In this document: piece by piece, positions 10,686 to 22,594 of the stretch
Layout of the letters: each line of letters starts with the position of its first letter
Numbering within the stretch: the first letter of the stretch is position 1
DNA from: Clavaria fumosa
Taxonomy: Eukaryota; Basidiomycota; Agaricomycetes; Agaricales; Clavariaceae
Assembly: GCA_951802425.1 (NCBI GenBank)
Contig: OX637800.1
Location: 1,240,001 to 1,304,000, forward strand
Reading direction: 5' to 3'
DNA: 64,000 bases
The notes under the pieces: generated by a model
What the model saw: the letters and a program-made list of their open reading frames with translations, nothing else
The model's database searches: none
Told to the model about the DNA's origin: nothing
Position numbers and translations under genes: made by a program

Positions 10686-11422
10686 TGTTACATCTATGTC
10701 GTGGGGGTCAGGCGGAGTAAAGTCCAGGTGGAAATAACAAAGTCCGGTGGGGAACAATAAAGTCCGGGCAAGAGTAACAAGGTCCGGGTGCGGTGGAGCA
10801 AACCGGAGTTTGGACGGAGTTGGACTTGGGTTCGGACGAGACTTGGTGAACGTATTGAAACGACGCCCTCTGCGGATCAGTGTCTCGGATTTCGGGAGAA
10901 GTCGGGAGACGGGTTTTCGGGCAATGCGGAGTAGAGTGCAAGTAGGCGGGGTTGATAATCAGACTGGCTAGACAAGGCCGTAATCTACAAGTACTTATAC
11001 AAAAGTCCGGGGTGATGCTAGCAACAGAGATAACTCCGGTACGACTACGGAATCAGTTCGTAGCTACGGAGTAATGTCTGGGAGTCAGGAAATAAACTAA
11101 ACTACAGGACTACGAGACGGAGACGGAATCTGATCGGGACAAAGGTTAAACTACTAACTATGATGTACAGGCTTTTCCGGGAGTCCATCAAATTGTCCGG
11201 GCGACGGGTCCGGGGCAGGACCAGTTCCTGGTTGCCCGAGGCAACAGCAACTAGTGCGGACATCAGTTGGTGGCCCTCCAGGCACACTTCCTGATCCTGC
11301 GCTACATCGCGCAAGTAAAGTCCGGCGCTCTGGACATAGGTCCGAGAGCCCGGAGTTGCGATCAGAGGTCCGGAGACCGCCGGAGAAGGCCGGAGAATAC
11401 TCCGGTTGGCACGGGCGTGACA
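10686..11422 (-). repeat. 3' LTR of gypsy family 1
   Basis: It runs TGTTACATC...GGGCGTGACA on the plus strand, so in element orientation it starts TGTCACGCC and ends GATGTAACA. It is about 737 bp and matches 55978-57624 (minus the inserted solo LTR there). Every difference I noted between the two LTRs is a transition at a CpG position. It is the downstream LTR because pol lies at higher coordinates on the minus strand. Confidence 0.9.
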
Positions 11423-11612
11423 GTATCTCCCTCTCAGGGCCGAGCCCTCGAGGCCCTAGATCCGTTACCACCCCTGGACCGGATTGGGGCGTTCAGATCA
11501 AGGCGATCGCGATCCGAGGACGGAAATGGGATCGGAGATTCGTCGGAGTTCGAAATCCGTGGCATCAATCCACCACCGGTCCCCTCTCCTTAGACCTGAA
11601 CCATCACCAGGC

Positions 11613-12775
11613 ATGGCTGAACAAGACACCAACTACGAAGTCCAACTCCGAAAACTCCAGGAGGAGATGGAAGCGTTGCAGGCGGCGAAAGCGCGGAGGG
11701 AGAAGGAGGCGGCAGAGCGGAGGAGACGAGAGGAGGAGGCGGAGATGAAGCGGAGAGAAGAGGAGGCGGAGTGGAAATGAAAGGAGGAGGAAGGAGGAAG
11801 AGGCGGGGAAAAGAGTGCGGGAGTGGAGGAAAGAGTTGGAGGCGGCACAGGCCACAACGAAGCTGGTGGCCAGCATGGAGGAGTCAGTCAACCTCCAGGA
11901 GGCGGCGGAGAAAGCGGTGCGGGAGCAGAAGGAGGAGGAGGCGCGAAGGAAGCGCGCAGCGGAGATCGCAGAGGCCCAGGGGACCTCGGCCGGAGTAACG
12001 TGCGAGCGTTGCTCCCAGAAGAAACTGGTAGGTTCTCCTGTCTCCGCCGGAGTTCGCGCTAAAGTCCGGGCCAGGAATGTAAATGGACGGGGCCGGCGAG
12101 AACTCGGAGTTGTGACGAGTGCCAGGAGAAGCGGGTCGGGTGCATGTGGCCGGCGAAGGGCAAGGGAAAAGGAAAAGACAAGGGAAAGCGGGTCGCGCGT
12201 TGCGCGTCGGGGGACGAAGTCCGACGCCATGGTGGAGTCGGACTTGGACTGGAGGTCGGAGACGGAGGCGGAGGGCGAGCCGGAGGTGGAGGCGAGGCCG
12301 GCGAAAAAGCTCCTGGCCGAGGATTTCGAGCCGGAGCTAGATCTCCAGTCAACGAACTGGTTCCTCCGGGCCAACACGGAGAAGAGCCATGAAGTCCGGA
12401 TGCACCAGAACTCGATGGTGAAGGGGCTGGAGAAGATGACGAGGAGGCTGGAGGCAGCGATCGGGCAGGTGAGTCATTTCCGGGGCACCTGCGGAGTTCG
12501 GAACTGAACTCCGACAGCTCGTCCCAGACTTCGTCGAGCACCTCAACATGAACAAGATGATCGCGGAGAGGGATCAGCTTGCGCAGGATAACCGGATCCT
12601 GCGGAGGGTGCTGGAGCGACGAGATCCGGAGATGGCCTGGGCGGTGGAGCAGGAGATCGCGCGCTCCCGTCGTTCTTCGTTGATGGATGTCTGGCCAGAG
12701 GTGGGAGAAGGAGCGGAGCAGGAGATGGAGACGGAGGATGCGGAGGGGGAACCGGACTTAGGTCCGGTGTAAATT
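11613..12775 (+). pseudogene. Antisense accessory ORF with Cys cluster, gypsy family 1
   Basis: It lies between the pol 3' end and the 3' LTR, on the strand opposite to pol. It starts MAEQDTNYEVQL and has a long Glu/Arg/Lys-rich coiled-coil region (EEEAEMKRREEEAE). A Cys cluster follows (CERCSQKK, then in another frame CDECQEKRVGCMWP), then acidic linkers and a helical C-terminal part (MNKMIAERDQLAQ, 12548-12772). A TGA at 11778 and at least two frame changes break it. A protein of the same plan occurs at 61863-62606 and a related Cys motif at 63770-63880. The spacing resembles a fungal zinc-cluster or small nucleic-acid-binding domain, but I do not recognise the family. Confidence 0.6.
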
Positions 12776-12837
12776 ATTTCGTATATATTTTTTGTTTTTG
12801 CGAATCGGATTTCGTGTGAACTAAGTCCGAGTGAAGC

Positions 12838-15800
12838 CTAAGCTCCGAGAGGTCCGGGTTTGTCGGGGTACGTGGAATGGAAGTCCGTGACGAGGTCCGG
12901 TGCGTGCTCAAGCTCCGTAGCGAGCAGCCAGGAAGTTTCTTCGTCGGTTCCTTCGTAACCCATCCACCGGACCAAGTAGAGTAGCTTACAAGTCTTCCTC
13001 TGGTTGTCGTACTTAGAATCCAAAATCTCCGTGATCTCGAATTCCAGTTCTCCGTCGACAACTACTGGTTCCGGAGGGGGCTGGATCCGGTTCGGAATTG
13101 TGTTGGCTGTCGCCAATTCCAGCATTGAAATACCAGATGTACAGAGCGGAGAGTTTCCGGGAGTCGGAGAGTAAAGGAGCTTCGTCCGGCTTGAGCGATG
13201 ATCTCGTAAGGTCTGAGCATTTTCTCGCTTAGCTTTTTGGATGGTCAGGTGGTCCGGAAGAATTCCGCCTTGACGAAAACTTTGTTTCCGACGTGGAAAT
13301 CCGGGGCCAGAATGCGATGCCGGTCAGCGGACTTTTGGTACTGCTGCTGCGCGGCAAGGATTTGTTGCCGGAGTACCTGGTGGAGCGTTTCCAGGTCAGC
13401 AACATAAGTCCGGGCACGGGAGGAAGTCATGTCCTGGTCAACTCAGACGGAGATGTTCGGATGGTAACCCTTGTTAGCGAAGAACGGCGAAATTCCAGTC
13501 GTCTCGCTTGGAGCATTGTTGTACGCAAATTCCGCGAGCGGGAGGAGCTCGGACCAATCATCTTGCTGATAATTGCAGTAAGACCGGAGATACTGCTCCA
13601 GTGTCTGATTTAACCGTTCGGTTTGACCATCTGCTTCCGGGTGATGTCCAGACGTGAAATGGAGAGTCATGTCGAGGGCTTTTCCGAGGGAATGGAAAAA
13701 GTGAGAAACAAATTCCGGTCTGCGATCGGAGGTTACGTGCGAGGGAACTCCGTGCTTGGAGAAAACATGCTGGATGAAAAGTCCGGCGAGGTCCGTCAAT
13801 GTAACCATGTCGTAGGTCGGAGTAAAGATTCCTTGCTTGGAAAAGCGGTCAACGACGACAAGGATGGAATTAAATCCGTCGGATTGCGGGAGGTGTTCGA
13901 TAAAGTCCATGGTATTTCCGGGACCGGGAGTTGGTGGAGGAGACCGTAAGGCCGGTGCCTTCGGGTCTTCGATCTGCCGCAGTTAGTACAGGAGTTGCAA
14001 TACTCTGAGACAAAACTGCGAAGTCCGGGCCACGTATACTCCCTTCGGATCAAATCCAGAGTCTTGTTTTGTCCGAAGTGTCCGGAAATCGGATGGTCGT
14101 GCCTATACAGTAGGACACGGAGTCGGAGGTCGTTAGAGTCCGGAACATATATCCGGTCGTCCAGTCGCAGGAAGCCGGATGCATCTACAGTCCACCGGGG
14201 ATTATCTCCGGTGCCTGAGAGGACTTTGTCCAGGCGTGTGCTTGCGACCGGATCATCGCGGAGCGAGTTCCGGATGTCGGTTCGGAGTTTTTCCTTGTCC
14301 ATGACAAGGACGGATCGGAGTACGAGTCCTTCGAGGGAAGTTGCTCGGAGGGAGGTGGCCAGCTGTTCGGAGTTGAAAATCGGTCGGAGGTTTTGCGGAT
14401 TTACGCTGGCGTAGCCACTATCTCCCTCTTTGGGGTAAACGTCCCATCATTGGGTAAGGGTGTCGGGTTTTGTTCCTAGTTTTCCGGGGCGGAATCGGAT
14501 AACCATGTTGAAACCAGAGAGGAATTCCGACCACCGGGCTTGTCTCCAGGACAAAGTCCAGGTAGTTCCGAAGTATTCCAGGTTTTTATGGTCCGTAATA
14601 ATGTGGACCGGAATAGCGGAACCTTCGAGGTAGTGACGCCACTCACCAAATGCCTCGAATATGGCCAGGAGTTCCTTATCGTGGGTGTCGTAGTTCAACT
14701 CCGCGTCGTGGAGTGTCCAGGAGTGAAAAGCGACCGGATGAATTTCTCCGGGTGGTGATTCCACGGAGAGTATCGCGGTGACTGCGTAGTCCGAAGCGTC
14801 TGTTTCCACAATTATAGGGACGTCAGGGACGAAGTTCGCCAGTATCGGGGCCGAGGTAAAAGCCGTCTTCAGGGTGTCGAAGGCTTCCCGGCAGTCGGGA
14901 TTGAAGTTCCAGATAGAGGACTTCCGTGTGAGTCAAGTAAGAGGGACGACGATGTCGGAGTACCGGAAGACGAATCTCCGGTAGAAGTTGGCGAATCTGA
15001 GGAAGGACTGCACGTCCTTCACTTTCCGGGGCTCCGGCCATTCCGTAATGGCTTTCACCTTCGCCGGGTCCATCACGAGTCCTTCCGGAGAGAGCAGGAA
15101 ACCTAGGTACTCAACTCGTTCAGTATGGAAGAAGCATTTTCCTGCGTGAGCAAAAAGTCCGTTGGCGCATAGGCGCCGGAATACTTCTCGGACATGCTGT
15201 ACATGCGACTCCAGGTTGTCGGAGTATACCAGGATGTCGTCCAGGTAGACGATCATAAATTTGTCCAGGAGGTCGGAAAACACATCGTTTACGAAGTGTT
15301 GGAATGCCGCAGGGGCGTTAGTAAGTCCGAAGGGCATAACGCACCATTCGAACGAACCATACCAGGTCCGGAAGGCGGTTTTCCATTCATCGCCTTCCGC
15401 GATCTGGACCAGATGGTAGGCGTGCCGGAGATCGATTTTGGTGTAAACCTTAGCACTTCCGGCTACGTCCAGCAGATCGTGGGTCAGAGGGATCGGATAT
15501 CGGTCTTTCCGGGTGATCCAGTTAAGGGCTCGGAAGTCCACGCATAGCTGGAGACTTCCATCCTTTTTCCGGACGAATAAAACAGGAGCTCCATGGGAAG
15601 AGCTAGTCGGGCGGATAAATCCGATGTGGAGATGTTCATCGAGGAAATCCCGCAGTGTACGGAGCTCCGTCTGGGAGAGGGAATATATCGGCCCATGGGG
15701 CGGAGTTTTACCTTCTTCCAGATTAATCCGGAGGTCGTACGGTCGATGCGGAGCTAGGGTGTCCGCTTTCGTCTTGCTGAACACATCAGCGAAGTCGTGA

Positions 15801-16638
15801 TATTCCTCCGGGATGGAGGACAGGTCCACCGGTTCGGTCACGACGGAGCGGATGGATGTTTCGTCACCGAAGTGGTGCAGCATGAAAGTCCGAGATCCCT
15901 TTGACTCAGAGATCTTGGAGAATTCAACCGCATTGACGAAACGAATCTCCGAGTGCCGTGGTGGTGATTTCGGAGGGGAAGTGAGGATGGTAGTTCCCAC
16001 TTTCGGAGTCGGGGTTTGGGTGTCGGAGGTCGGACTTGATGTTCGGGAATACTTCGATGTCCAGAATTCGATACTGCCTCTAACCCAGTCAACCAACGGG
16101 TTGTAGCGGGTGAGCCAGTTATATCCGAGGACAGCGGAGCAGGCGGGATCCATTCGGGCTACCAGGAATTCGATATCAAAAAGTTCTCCAGTAGGGAATT
16201 GGACAGGGAGAGTGAGTGTGGATTTGACGATGTCTGTAGAGGAGCCATCGAAAAGGCGGAGTGACATGGGGGAAATCGGAGTTGTCTGAAGTTTGTGTTT
16301 CTTGACGAACTCGGGACTTATGAAACAATGCAACAACCCGGAATCAACCAGGGTCCAGAAATACGGAGAACGATCTATATTCGGAGCAGACAGAGTTATG
16401 TACAAGGAGTCAGACGAAGGGGAAATGGCAGATGCGCCGAGGCGGAACTCGTAATGTGCACTGGCTGGGGCGGCGCAGTCCTCCGGTAGTGCGGACTTCG
16501 AAGGGCCGCTCAGGAGTTTTTCGCCCGAGCAGCCGCAGCCTTAACCTCCGGAACTGTGTCGGAGGTCGTGACGGTTCGGGCTTTCTTGCCCTGCATGTTC
16601 CGGGACTTCGGGCAGTCCTTTGCAACATGTCCGGTTCC
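12838..16638 (-). pseudogene. Pol of gypsy family 1 (interrupted chromovirus)
   Basis: Reading minus from 16638: end of the Gag zinc knuckle (HVAKDC), protease (TLVDSGLLHCF), RT with IVYLDDILVYSD (ORF 16405-14933), RNase H (VETDASDYAV, TDHKNLEYF), integrase HHCC (HDHPISGH...CTNCG) and DDE core (MDFIEHL, TSDRRPEF, DGQTERLNQ), and a chromodomain at 13125-12838 (LLYLVRWMGYEG). Stops and frameshifts separate these blocks, for example near 14930, 14445 and 13440, and the integrase SDRG glycine is changed to Arg. The 5' part (gag) is at 54931-55946; the gap is the giant insertion. It is inactive now but complete in domain order. Confidence 0.9.
16631..16638. repeat. Target site duplication CCGGTTC(C), left of the giant element
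   Basis: CCGGTTCC here and at 54923-54930 are the same 8 bases of the gypsy gag zinc-knuckle code. If the terminal repeat is read as CACACCC, the duplication is 7 bp (CCGGTTC); if as ACACCC on the left only, it is 8 bp. Fusing the flanks restores a CX2CX4HX4C knuckle in frame. Confidence 0.85.
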
Positions 16639-18575
16639 ACACCCTTCAGCGTACCCAAACCCCATCTTATAGGGCCAGCCCATTTTGACTGGTGGCCATC
16701 TTATAGGCCCAGCCGAGCGTTGGCCGAGATATTACATAATAGGCTGGGCCGAGATCTTAGGTCACCCAAAATTGGTAACTAGAGGTTCAGATGACTTGAT
16801 ATGCATGGGGCCTTTAAAATAGGCTTGGCCCAGGTCAGTAGGGCTTGGCTCAGAATAATATTCTTCAACCTGCATTCCAGGTCTAATATCACTACCTTAC
16901 ATCTGGTAGCACCCGTATTATGATTTTCCAGCCCTAATGCACTGCTCACTCATCTAAATTACCAGATACTGTAGTAATACCAATGTACCTGAGCAAGAAG
17001 AGCTTAGCCCAGACAATTATTCTGCATCCAACATCCTATATCAAATGTCCCCTTATTTAATATGACACCCTACAATAAATTGTTCATTATTGAATGTTAG
17101 GTGTGACATGTCACAGTGTGACTAGCGTTGAAGTACTTCATCGCCTGTCACATTGTGACACATTGTCACACCTGAAATCTGGGTTAACTGCTTAGGTCAC
17201 CCAAAAACTAAATCTAGAAATACAGATAACTTGATATTGTGGGTGCCCTTAAAATAGGCCCAGCCAAAGCCTACATTCTTGACTGTATATCCAAGCTCAA
17301 TACTCTTGTATATGCTAGCTCCATATTCCTGTATAAGTAGCACTGTTGCTCTTATTTTATCAGCAGCAGAAAATGATTCGTGAGGTAGATCATCAGAAGT
17401 TAATTCAGCTGCATTTCAGGTTCTATACTACTATCCTAAATATGAAACAACTTGCTGCAATGGTATTGTCTATAATCTCATCTTCACCACCTCAATAAAC
17501 CACTCACCCATCTGGACTACCTGATATGAATATGCCTTTACAAAGGGCTCAGCTGAGATGGTCATTCTCAGGTCTGCATTTCATGTCAAATATCCCTTCC
17601 TTGCAGATCAAAATCATGAATCCTGAGCAACCCTATTATTATTATTCCAACCCCAATGAGCCACCCATCTGGATTTCTTCATTTGAATATGCCCTTCCCA
17701 AGGGGTTCCCAGATGGTTTTACTTCACTCAACATAGCCTTCTTTCTATGTTCCCAGTCACAGCAGACACCTCTGGAGGTTGATTATTTGATATTAATACC
17801 TCTTCATGAAGGGCTTGACTCAGTATTCTCCAAGCCTAATCCCATGTTAAATATGCTCTACCTGCATATCATAACATTTCAATAATGATCATATAATGTT
17901 ATTTCTAGCCCCAATGAACCGCCCACTCATCTGGACCACCTGATATTAAGATGCCTTTACAAAGGGCTTAGCCTGGATGGTTATTCTTCAGTCTACATAA
18001 CTTCAAATATCCCCTCTCTACAAGTATTGAACAATCTGCATATGGAAACAATCACCATTATTATTTCAGTCACAATGAATTGCCTCTTACGAAATGGGCA
18101 AGCATACTGCATCAGTATCCCCTTCTTGTATATCTTAAACCACCTTTGCAAATGCTAACACCCTTGTCTTCATTTCTACAGCATTGATCAACTCCCATTC
18201 ATTTACACCCCCTCATATTAATACATTGTTATCAGCAGCTTTACCCAGATAGTTACTCTCAATAGATTCACTCAATTTGAGAATAATATGAAGGAACCAA
18301 CATACTAGGTATGCCTTGAGATGTCTCTTGTATTTCCTATGATATTTGTTTGACAAGGGGTAGATTTTAAACAATGAAAACCTGTCAAAGTAAAGTTCTA
18401 TATCATAGATTTAAAGAATGTTCTAATTCAAAGACATTGGATTGCCATTTCTCAAGATACTGATCCATTTGATTGTCCTTTCTGAAATGCATGGATATGA
18501 AAACTTAATCTACAATGTGCATTATTCACACTTGTAGGGCTATGAAATCAATAAATATACATTTGTCAAAGAGAA
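16639..18575. other. Non-coding outer part of the left arm with subterminal repeats
   Basis: No convincing gene; the ORFs here are short and low in coding character. The first 230 bases and 16800-16860 repeat GGCCCAGCC/GGCTGGGCC words. Further in, a diverged unit with CATCTGGAC(T/C)ACCTGATAT and ATGCCTTTACAAAGGGCT recurs near 16947, 17508, 17663, 17923 and 18198. Clustered subterminal repeats like these often bind transposases; that role is inference here. Confidence 0.6.
17099..17173. repeat. Palindromic module with AGGTGTGACA ends
   Basis: A 75-bp dyad starting AGGTGTGACA and ending TGTCACACCT, with the core TTGAAGTACTTCA in the middle. It looks like a tiny MITE. The mirror copy is at 54387-54461. 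Confidence 0.8.
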
Positions 18576-20519
18576 CTACTGCCTTTTTGCCCTGGGTCTT
18601 AGCACCCACTGCTTTGCCTCCATGGATGCTTTCCTCTTGCTTCGTGTTCGGTATGAAAGATGAGGCTCCTTCTCATCTCTGGCTCTTTTCTTCTTCAGTG
18701 AGCCAAACTGCTGATCATTCTCCACCTCACTCTCCACTTGCAATTGATCCCTCTGCCTCTCCTGCACCTCCTCCAGTATATTTAAATTGGCCATCTCATA
18801 TGATTGTCCACCAATATCGTCATCAGTGTCCTCTTCATAATTGGCACTGTCTTCATCTGTAGTGTCCTCATCATCACCAGCATGGTCTTCATCAGTGTCT
18901 TCTCTATCACTGTTATTGACTGGTTTCTCTGAACTGGATCTGACTCACATTAGTCAATGATATTTTCAGGTGAGAAAAGATCTTACACTTCAGAGACAAG
19001 CCAGATATGCTTAGCTGTTTGAGACAGCCTTGACACTTCATTGTCAGTATCTTGTGTATGACTCTTGTCTGCATCCCTTAAGGCCTTCCCTCTCCTATGG
19101 GTGGGTAGAACAGTCTTGAACTCAAGGACCCTTTGACCTAGAGTTTGTCAATGGTGGAGGAAGGAACAAAGCCTTCTCACATCTGCTGATTGCATTTTTG
19201 AGGGCTCACAGATGTGTACTCCTTTAGGAATGTATTGTGCTTGTATAAAGGCACTTGGGTTGTCAGATATTTGCAGCCATGGAACAGCAGCCTTCTTGTT
19301 GTTACTTTTCTTGCCTACAAAATACAACATTTTTTCAATTTATGAAATAATGAAATGTGAAAAGCTTATGGTATGCAATAGTAAAACATGATCTCAAGAT
19401 CTCCTTGAGCTGAGCCAAGGGAAGTGCCAACTCTAGAGGTAGTAATGGCCAACCATCCTTGTCTTTTGCAAGATCCCATGGGACGCTTGTATCTGTTCTC
19501 TTAGAGAGAAGCACAGCATCCCAATCATCATTTTGTGGCCTTGTTGCATCCTCTGAACTCAGATTAGAGCTCTTCTTAGACACAATTGTACAGAGCACTT
19601 ACTGTTCCACATATCCCCTAAATACTCATCCCATTTTTGCCAAACAACATCTCCTGTCTGTTGAAACACATCCTTGAACCCAGCAGTGGAGGGTCCTGGC
19701 GTCTGGACTCTAAGAGAAATTCAAGAACATACGCATTAGTCAGGAATGTAGAACACCTCATAGAAAACACTCACTTTGCCTTCTTGATCTGCCCTTTGTC
19801 ATCTTGCCAACCAGCCAACATAAAAATCTCTACTCCCATCTGCTCTTTGGCCAACCGGGAAAACTCCAAAGCATTATGCATAAACTTTCACGAAGCCAAT
19901 CTTACAGTAAAGGAAACAGCTGACATAAGTTGCAAATGAATAACATGCAGAGATTCACTCACTCTCTTTGAATATTAGATGATACAGGCTCTGTATTCCA
20001 CTTCTCAGCCAAGCCTTCATATTCAAGCCGTTCCTGTGTTGACAACTCCTGGCAAATTTGAGTCCTGGCTCGACGGTATGTGGATAAGAAGTCTATTGTG
20101 CCTCTCTCAGCCTTTGAGAGCTCTTCTGCGCAGGCATTGATTTTTTCCTTCTCATGCTGCTCAACAACATTCTGGAAGGTCCACCTTTTGCATTTCCAAA
20201 TATTGAGGCCTGGCCTTTGACCTGGCTCAGAATCAGAACCATTATCCATTCCTGCCCCAACCCTGCGATGGTTATGCAGCCAGTTGTGAATCTTCTGCAA
20301 AGGGAAAGCATCAAATCATAAGTGAATCAGATGTGTGAAGTTCTGCTTTACCTGGTTTAAGCCATCAGGGGGATGTTCCTGTGTAGCTTCAGCCAGGTCT
20401 CGGATTTGTCTCTTGATCTCCTTGACAATACTAGCACGTTCCTTGGTGTCTGCCTTCCCATATGCTTCCAGGCTGCCTTTGAGAAGCTCGACATAAGCAG
20501 GGGTTGTCCACTTGGTCAT
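18576..20519 (-). CDS. Unknown multi-exon protein in the left arm
   Basis: It starts MTKWTTPAYVELLKGSL at 20519 and proceeds through about seven exons split by short GT-AG introns. Recognisable blocks: a Lys-rich helical N-terminus, HNWLHNHRRVGAG, WTFQNVVEQHEKEKI, RLEYEGLAEKWN, FSRLAKEQMGVEIFMLAGW, VPWDLAKDKDGWPLLPLELA, PWLQISDNPSAF. The C-terminus is acidic then basic (18576-18960), ending RSKRKASMEAK. I do not recognise a catalytic domain; the NWLHNHRR block looks like a DNA- or protein-binding helix region. It is a mirror copy of 51084-53029 and differs mainly by CpG transitions (for example His for Arg, Cys for Arg). A palindromic module lies 124 bp upstream of the start. No stop is obvious, so it may be functional. 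Confidence 0.6.
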
Positions 20520-20642
20520 TTACTTGAGGATTGTGAGGAGGCAATACACAGGATGTAGGTAGAAGTAAGAGAATGATGATTCCAACACGTGATGTTGATT
20601 GCTTCAAAGATGCAAGAGGTATTTCGAAGTCACGTGCTGTCG

Positions 20643-20710
20643 GCGTTACATGTCACTATGTGACCTGCATTGAAGTACTTCAACGCTGGTCACATAGTGA
20701 CTTGTCACAC
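20643..20710. repeat. Palindromic GTGAC/GTCAC module upstream of the arm gene
   Basis: GTTAC/GTCAC/GTGAC words around TTGAAGTACTTCAA, 124 bp upstream of the start at 20519. The mirror copy is at 50895-50960 at the same distance. The position would suit an operator or promoter as well as a transposon end. Confidence 0.8.
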
Positions 20711-20742
20711 CCCTTTCAAAAAAATCGAAGTGAATTGGTATT

Positions 20743-21960
20743 TATATATATATATATATATACATATATTTTAAATCCTATTTATACTCATTTTGAGGCT
20801 ACGACCTATGTTAGAGTATGCTACATGTTCTCTGTCTCTTTGTTACTATGTGGGAATGCCTTGACATGTGCTCTGGGCCGCTGTGCGGCACCATCATGCG
20901 GGATGCGCTTAGTGTGTGTGAGGAGTGGAGGTGGGAAAAGTGAGTAAGAAGGGGGGTCAGCGGGTGTGTTAAAAAAACCCCAGCATGGGGGAAAAAGCTA
21001 CCGGTGCCCAGTCGAATGGGGGGGTGTGCAAGTCCTGCTTCTAGGTGGTGGCTGATGTCGAAGGTAGGGTGGGGTGGCGCGTCCGCTGCCGTTGGCGTAG
21101 GCCCTTCCTCTGTGAGTTTGGCGGGGCGAGGCAAGGCCGGGCGCGGCGGGGCGAGGCAAGGCCGGGCGCAGCGGGGCGAGGCAAGGCCGGGCGCGGAGGG
21201 GCGAGGCGAGGCGGAGCGAGGTGAGACAAGGCCGGGCGCGGCGGGGCGAGGCGAGGCGAGGCGAGACGAGGTGGTGGAGCGAGGCAAGGCAAGGCAAAGC
21301 GAGGCACAACGAGGCGAGGCGAGGCGGCGGCGAGGTGTGATGGCGACGGCCGGGCGGGGTGGGGCGGGGCGGGGCAACGGCAGGGCGGAGCGAGGTAATG
21401 GCGGGGCAGGGTGACGGTGGGGCAAGGCGACGGCGGGGCGAGGCAACGGTAGGGTGGGGCAGGTAGGGGCAAAGCGACAGCGGGGCAACGGTGGGGCAAG
21501 GCGACGGTGGGGTCCCTAACGGACTTGGGCGATGGTGGGCTCTACTTTGACGATGAGCCGTTGTATCTGACGCCTAGGAGACAGACGTTCCCGCCCAGCG
21601 ACCCTGCGCGGGTCAGCACAGGCATGCGCAGATGCTATACCCAGGCACACTGTTCTCGATGGCGCCGATGACGTCCGCTGTGGTGGTAGTAGTCGTAGGA
21701 ACGACGGCGAGGAGGGCCATGGAGCTCGTTGGGGGTGAGAACGGCCGGTAGTCCCAGGTGCTTGACGAGCGGTAACTGCTGCGAATCTTTTCAAATGCGA
21801 CGGCGAGTCGGACGTTCCGTGCGCGCAAGGCGCAGATGTGGGGGCAGGGGATGTAGGAAGGAGGTTCCAAGGCTGAGCTTGCTGTCGCTCTCGTCACTGA
21901 TGCTGAGTTCTACAATATCATGGGCTTCATGGACATCAGGATCATCTTGCAAGGTGCTCG
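20743..21960. mobile_element. GC-rich 1.2 kb insertion flanked by AATTGGTATT
   Basis: AATTGGTATT at 20733-20742 recurs at 21961-21970, and the right arm lacks everything between. The insert starts with a (TA)n run, then 21115-21520 holds a GC-rich array built on GGGGCGAGGCAAGGCCGGGC-like units of about 25 bases. From 21530 to 21960 complex GC-rich sequence follows with short open frames on both strands (for example YFDDEPLYLTPRRQTFPPSD on plus). Composition differs sharply from the AT-richer surroundings. A 10-bp duplication plus a TA-rich tail suggests a target-primed (LINE-type or retrocopy) insertion read on the minus strand. I recognise no protein in it. Confidence 0.55.
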
Positions 21961-22033
21961 AATTGGTATTACCAACCAAGTCAAATGTAGAGGAAGGGTG
22001 GTTCCAGACTAAGAATTGAGTTTCTTATCAGTC

Positions 22034-22102
22034 AGCATTACATGTCACTTTGTGACCAGCGTTGAAGTACTTCAACGCAAGTCACACTGTGACCTGTCAC
22101 AC
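22034..22102. repeat. Palindromic GTGAC/GTCAC module
   Basis: Same module with core GTTGAAGTACTTCAAC, bracketed by two copies of the Ulp1-tail block (21967-22020 and 22131-22186). It corresponds to the right-arm module at 50599-50663. Confidence 0.8.
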
Positions 22103-22195
22103 CCCTTTCAAAAAAAATCGATGTGCATTGGTATTACCAACCAAGTCAAATGTAGAGGAAGGGTGGTTCCAGACTAAGAATTGAGACCTCTGTAT

Positions 22196-22594
22196 CATTG
22201 CTTATTGATTTTTCTGTGTAAATGCCTTAGAAATTATATAGCTGCAATTCTCTTATTGATCAAACATCGTGTGACAAGATGTGACAGTCGCTTTGATCTC
22301 CACCACTTCGACAATGTCTTCACTGATAATTCTCCCTTGTTCCTCTTATCGCATTGACAAACAGACAAAACAGATGGAGTCACTCTATGTGTCTCTGCAG
22401 GTACAGGGAGCAATGTAAGCTTTTCTTGTTTGCTGTGCTTCGTGCGACAACTAAATAGCTCTCTAAAGGGCAATGATGACATTAACAGATCCTGGATTGC
22501 CCGATGTGCACATCCGATTAGAAAGAGATGCTTATTCCTGTAAGGTGAGATTCAAGTGCAGATGAAATCAGGCCAATGCATCTCACCGTTCTAG
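22196..22594. other. Stretch between the left arm and the Ulp1 gene
   Basis: The inverted homology ends here. No clear gene. A minus-strand frame of about 80 codons (22234-22482) has a few Cys and His residues but no recognisable motif. The stretch may hold the promoter or a first exon of the following gene. Confidence 0.4.

Larger units (their letters stand above)
16639..22195. repeat. Left inverted arm of the giant element
   Basis: Mirror image of 50505-54922, including the whole gene at 18576-20519, the palindromic modules and the outer non-coding 1.9 kb. It is longer than the right arm because of a 1.2 kb GC-rich insertion at 20743-21960; it also lacks about 150 bases present on the right next to the 22034 module. 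Differences between arms are mainly CpG transitions. Confidence 0.85.

Noticed and set aside
11604..12541. Long Ser/Pro/Leu-rich minus-strand ORFs
   Set aside because: Antisense shadows of the family 1 accessory ORF.
20811..21499. Pro/Arg/Leu-rich minus ORFs of up to 225 codons
   Set aside because: They translate the GC-rich minisatellite; low complexity with no domain.
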